A DNA stretch of 64,000 bases from Pseudomaricurvus sp965656525 (lineage in GTDB: Bacteria > Pseudomonadota > Gammaproteobacteria > Pseudomonadales > Cellvibrionaceae), in the NCBI GenBank assembly GCA_965656525.1, contig CBFHKY010000011.1, positions 52,273-116,272 on the forward strand. The letters run 5' to 3'. The position numbers and the translations under genes were made by a program. The notes beneath the pieces were generated by a model that was not told the DNA's origin, ran no database searches, and worked only from the letters and a program-made list of their open reading frames with translations. Shown here piece by piece: positions 62,115-64,000 of the stretch. The stretch's first letter is position 1, and every line of letters begins with the position of its first letter.

Positions 62115-62279
62115 GATAAGTACCCGTCATCCATTTAAGAGAAAGATCAACAACACGATTGGCTTTAAACCAATGCACTGTTTGTGCTTTTATTTGAAAG
62201 CTCGTTGGTAAACCTTCAGCGCCCTTGGATTTAAACTCAGTGAGATAGCCACCACCATGAGACAATTGACATAGGGAAG

Positions 62280-62295
62280 TACGTCAAATGACGTA
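62280..62295. promoter_or_regulatory. palindrome in the urtA-argE divergent region
   Basis: TACGTCA (62280-62286) and TGACGTA (62289-62295) are perfect inverted arms separated by AA. It lies between the divergent urtA and argE genes (62115-62366) and may be a dimeric regulator site. I could not find a convincing sigma-54 promoter in this region. A second dyad, GCAC-N5-GTGC, is near 62175. Confidence 0.4.
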
Positions 62296-62366
62296 TATGG
62301 ATAAAATACGATAAAAATCTGTTACATTTGCAGTCTCATCATTCTGCTCTCGCGAGTTCTCTGCCC

Positions 62367-63515
62367 ATGCCATTGCCCAATCTTTTTAGTCGCTTACAAC
62401 AACTGGTTGCCGCCCCTTCCGTCAGCAGTCATAGTCCGAAGTGGGACATGAGCAATCGCGATGTGATTGAGCTACTCGCTGGCTGGCTGGAATCCCTAGG
62501 GTTTGCCTGCGAAATCATGGAACTGCCCGAAACCAACGGCAAAAAATGCAACTTGATTGCCACACTGGGCACGGGCCCCGGCGGTTTGGTGTTTGCGGGG
62601 CACACCGACACCGTGCCCTACGACGACATTCAATGGCAGAGCGATCCGTTCAAGCTGACTGAGCGCGATGATCGCTGGTACGGCCTGGGCGCCACCGACA
62701 TGAAAGGGTTCTTCCCACTGGCCATCGAAGCCGCCAGTGCCTTTGCGGATACCCCCTTGCAACAGCCATTGATTATTCTGGCCACCGCCGATGAAGAAAG
62801 CAGCATGAGCGGTGCACGGCAGTTGGTAGAGCTGGGTCGCCCGAAAGCGCGCTACGCCGTGATCGGTGAACCCACAGGCATGGTGCCCATCCGCATGCAC
62901 AAAGGCATCATGATGGAAAAAATTCAGATCGAAGGGCTTTCGGGTCATTCGTCTAACCCCGATTTAGGCAACAGTGCGCTCGAAGCGATGCACACGGTGT
63001 TATCTGAAATGATCGCGTTCCGCCGTGAGCTGCAACAGCAATACAATCATGCGGGCTTTACCATTCCCACACCCACCTTGAACTTGGGGTGTGTGCACGG
63101 CGGCGACAGCGCCAACCGCATCTGTGGCCAATGCGAACTGCAGTTTGATTTGCGGGCCGTGCCGGGCATGAACAACGATGAACTGCGCGCGCAGATCGAT
63201 GCGCGCTTGCAGAAAGTCGCGCAACAAAGCGGCACGCGAATCCAACGGCAACCATTAATGGGTGATGTCCCCGCTTTTGAGCAGTTACCCGATTCTGCCT
63301 TAGTCGCCGCCGCCGAACGTCTCACTGGCCATACCGCGCAATCGGTTGCCTTTGCTACCGAAGCGCCGTTTTTGCACGGGCTGGGCATGGAAACCATTGT
63401 CATGGGGCCGGGTTACATCGACCAGGCGCACCAGCCTAATGAATTTATCCCCATGAACCAAATTGACCATGCCGTGAACACTCTGAAATCGTTAATCCGA
63501 CAATTCTGTTTATAA
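62367..63515 (+). CDS. argE: acetylornithine deacetylase ArgE
   Basis: ArgE removes acetate from N-acetylornithine in linear arginine synthesis. The 382-residue M20-family zinc enzyme has LVFAGHTDTVPYD with the first zinc His and Asp, YGLGATDMKGFFPLAIEAA with the bridging Asp, and TADEESSMSGARQLVE with the general-base Glu pair. The C-terminal GYIDQAHQPNEFI supplies the last His. I chose ATG 62367 because it gives the family start (LFSRLQQLVAAPSVS). The frame opens 13 codons earlier at a TTG. argA follows after 67 bp. Confidence 0.94.
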   Translation: MPLPNLFSRLQQLVAAPSVSSHSPKWDMSNRDVIELLAGWLESLGFACEIMELPETNGKKCNLIATLGTGPGGLVFAGHTDTVPYDDIQWQSDPFKLTERDDRWYGLGATDMKGFFPLAIEAASAFADTPLQQPLIILATADEESSMSGARQLVELGRPKARYAVIGEPTGMVPIRMHKGIMMEKIQIEGLSGHSSNPDLGNSALEAMHTVLSEMIAFRRELQQQYNHAGFTIPTPTLNLGCVHGGDSANRICGQCELQFDLRAVPGMNNDELRAQIDARLQKVAQQSGTRIQRQPLMGDVPAFEQLPDSALVAAAERLTGHTAQSVAFATEAPFLHGLGMETIVMGPGYIDQAHQPNEFIPMNQIDHAVNTLKSLIRQFCL

Positions 63516-63582
63516 TGATTTAACACTCACGAACACAAAAGCCAGACAGCATCACAGCAGACAGATAGAACAGGAACTTTCA

Positions 63583-64000
63583 GTGAACACACCCCAACAC
63601 GGCACCGACGAAGCAGGCACATCCACCAAGCATTATGTGAAGTGGTTTCGTCAGTCGTCGCCCTACATTAATGCCCATCGCGGTAAGACGTTTGTCTTAA
63701 TGTTGCCGGGTTCCGCCATGGAAGACGAAAACTTCAGCAACATCATTCACGATATTGCCCTGCTCAATAGCTTGGGTGTGCGGCTGGTGTTAGTGCACGG
63801 TGCGCGGCCTCAAATCGATGCACGCTTGAGCCAGAACGGTATTGTGTCTGCGTTCCTGGATCAGTGGCGTATTACCGAAACGGATCACATCGGGGCCGTG
63901 GCCCAAGCCATTGGTCAAGTGCGCAGTAACATCGAAGCGGCCCTGTCTACTGGGCTGCCCAATTCCCCCATGCACGGCTCACGCATTCGCGTAGTGGGCG
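63583..64000 (+). CDS. argA: N-acetylglutamate synthase ArgA (partial)
   Basis: ArgA makes N-acetylglutamate, the first step of arginine synthesis, and is usually feedback-inhibited by arginine. I translated 139 codons from the GTG at 63583 (AGGAA six bases upstream) to the window edge. They show the amino acid kinase-like N-terminal domain: YVKWFRQSSPYINAHRGKTFVLMLPG, IALLNSLGVRLVLVHGARPQID and WRITETDHIGAVAQAIGQVR. The C-terminal acetyltransferase domain lies outside the window. It follows argE on the same strand. Confidence 0.93.
   Translation, partial: MNTPQHGTDEAGTSTKHYVKWFRQSSPYINAHRGKTFVLMLPGSAMEDENFSNIIHDIALLNSLGVRLVLVHGARPQIDARLSQNGIVSAFLDQWRITETDHIGAVAQAIGQVRSNIEAALSTGLPNSPMHGSRIRVVG

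Noticed and set aside
62170..62190. GCAC-N5-GTGC dyad as an NtrC site for urtA
   Set aside because: NtrC sites have seven bases between the GCAC and GTGC arms, not five, and no GG-N10-GC sigma-54 promoter was found nearby.
1..64000. tRNA, rRNA, CRISPR arrays, insertion sequences or prophage genes
   Set aside because: I looked through the intergenic regions and coding content and found no supporting structure or protein; a dedicated tRNA and IS scan was not possible.

Overview
The window reads as chromosomal DNA of a free-living, probably marine gammaproteobacterium of the Pseudomonas/Oceanospirillales type. Support comes from gene order and families: nudF-yqiB-cpdA, a waaC-like gene beside ilvE and glnE (Pseudomonas aeruginosa has waaC-waaF-ilvE-glnE in this order), a complete urtABCDE-ureDABCEFG urea cluster, and argE followed by argA. 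I see no rRNA, tRNA, CRISPR array, transposase or phage gene. Gene density is high and overlapping ATGA-type junctions are frequent. The sequence is a scaffold with four runs of exactly 99 N (16219-16317, 26878-26976, 41815-41913, 43355-43453). One of these is flanked by a 78-bp duplicated end and another removes the start of a gene.

Layout. 1-7440: cpdA (cut by the window edge), yqiB, nudF, an octaheme cytochrome c with TPR repeats, a TolC-type outer membrane channel with a clear terminator, and the Kdo transferase waaA. 7643-15988: an LPS-core-type cluster with an ELM1-like protein, three glycosyltransferases, a YrbL-like kinase, a GT2 glycosyltransferase, a GT-C-like membrane protein and a WaaC-like protein whose active-site positions are altered. 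16474-24905: ilvE, glnE, an orphan GspE/PilB-type ATPase, and a DUF47-PiT phosphate uptake pair with a possible Pho box. 25348-32274: a DUF3095 cyclase-like protein, an NCS1-permease/histidine-kinase/receiver fusion with its LuxR-type response regulator, a small membrane protein and a MOSC protein.

32400-41114: a LamB-like porin, then a compact signalling region. It holds a cupredoxin lipoprotein overlapping a membrane sensor Ser/Thr kinase, facing an outer membrane barrel gene, a PP2C phosphatase and a double-FHA protein. Kinase, phosphatase and phosphopeptide reader together suggest one eukaryotic-like phosphorylation circuit with a copper-protein or surface input. This is the best candidate here for a little-described system. 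41477-50806: an MFS transporter, a small secreted protein with a phospholipase A2 active-site motif, a coxGMSL molybdenum hydroxylase operon whose large subunit carries an extra C-terminal beta domain, and a few unlinked small genes.

50621-62114: on the minus strand, urea is bound by UrtA, imported by UrtBCDE, and hydrolysed by UreABC matured by UreDEFG. A 61-residue His-containing membrane peptide ends the run. A terminator-like hairpin between urtA and urtB probably lets the binding protein be made in excess. The window closes with divergent argE and the start of argA, so urea nitrogen and arginine synthesis genes sit side by side.
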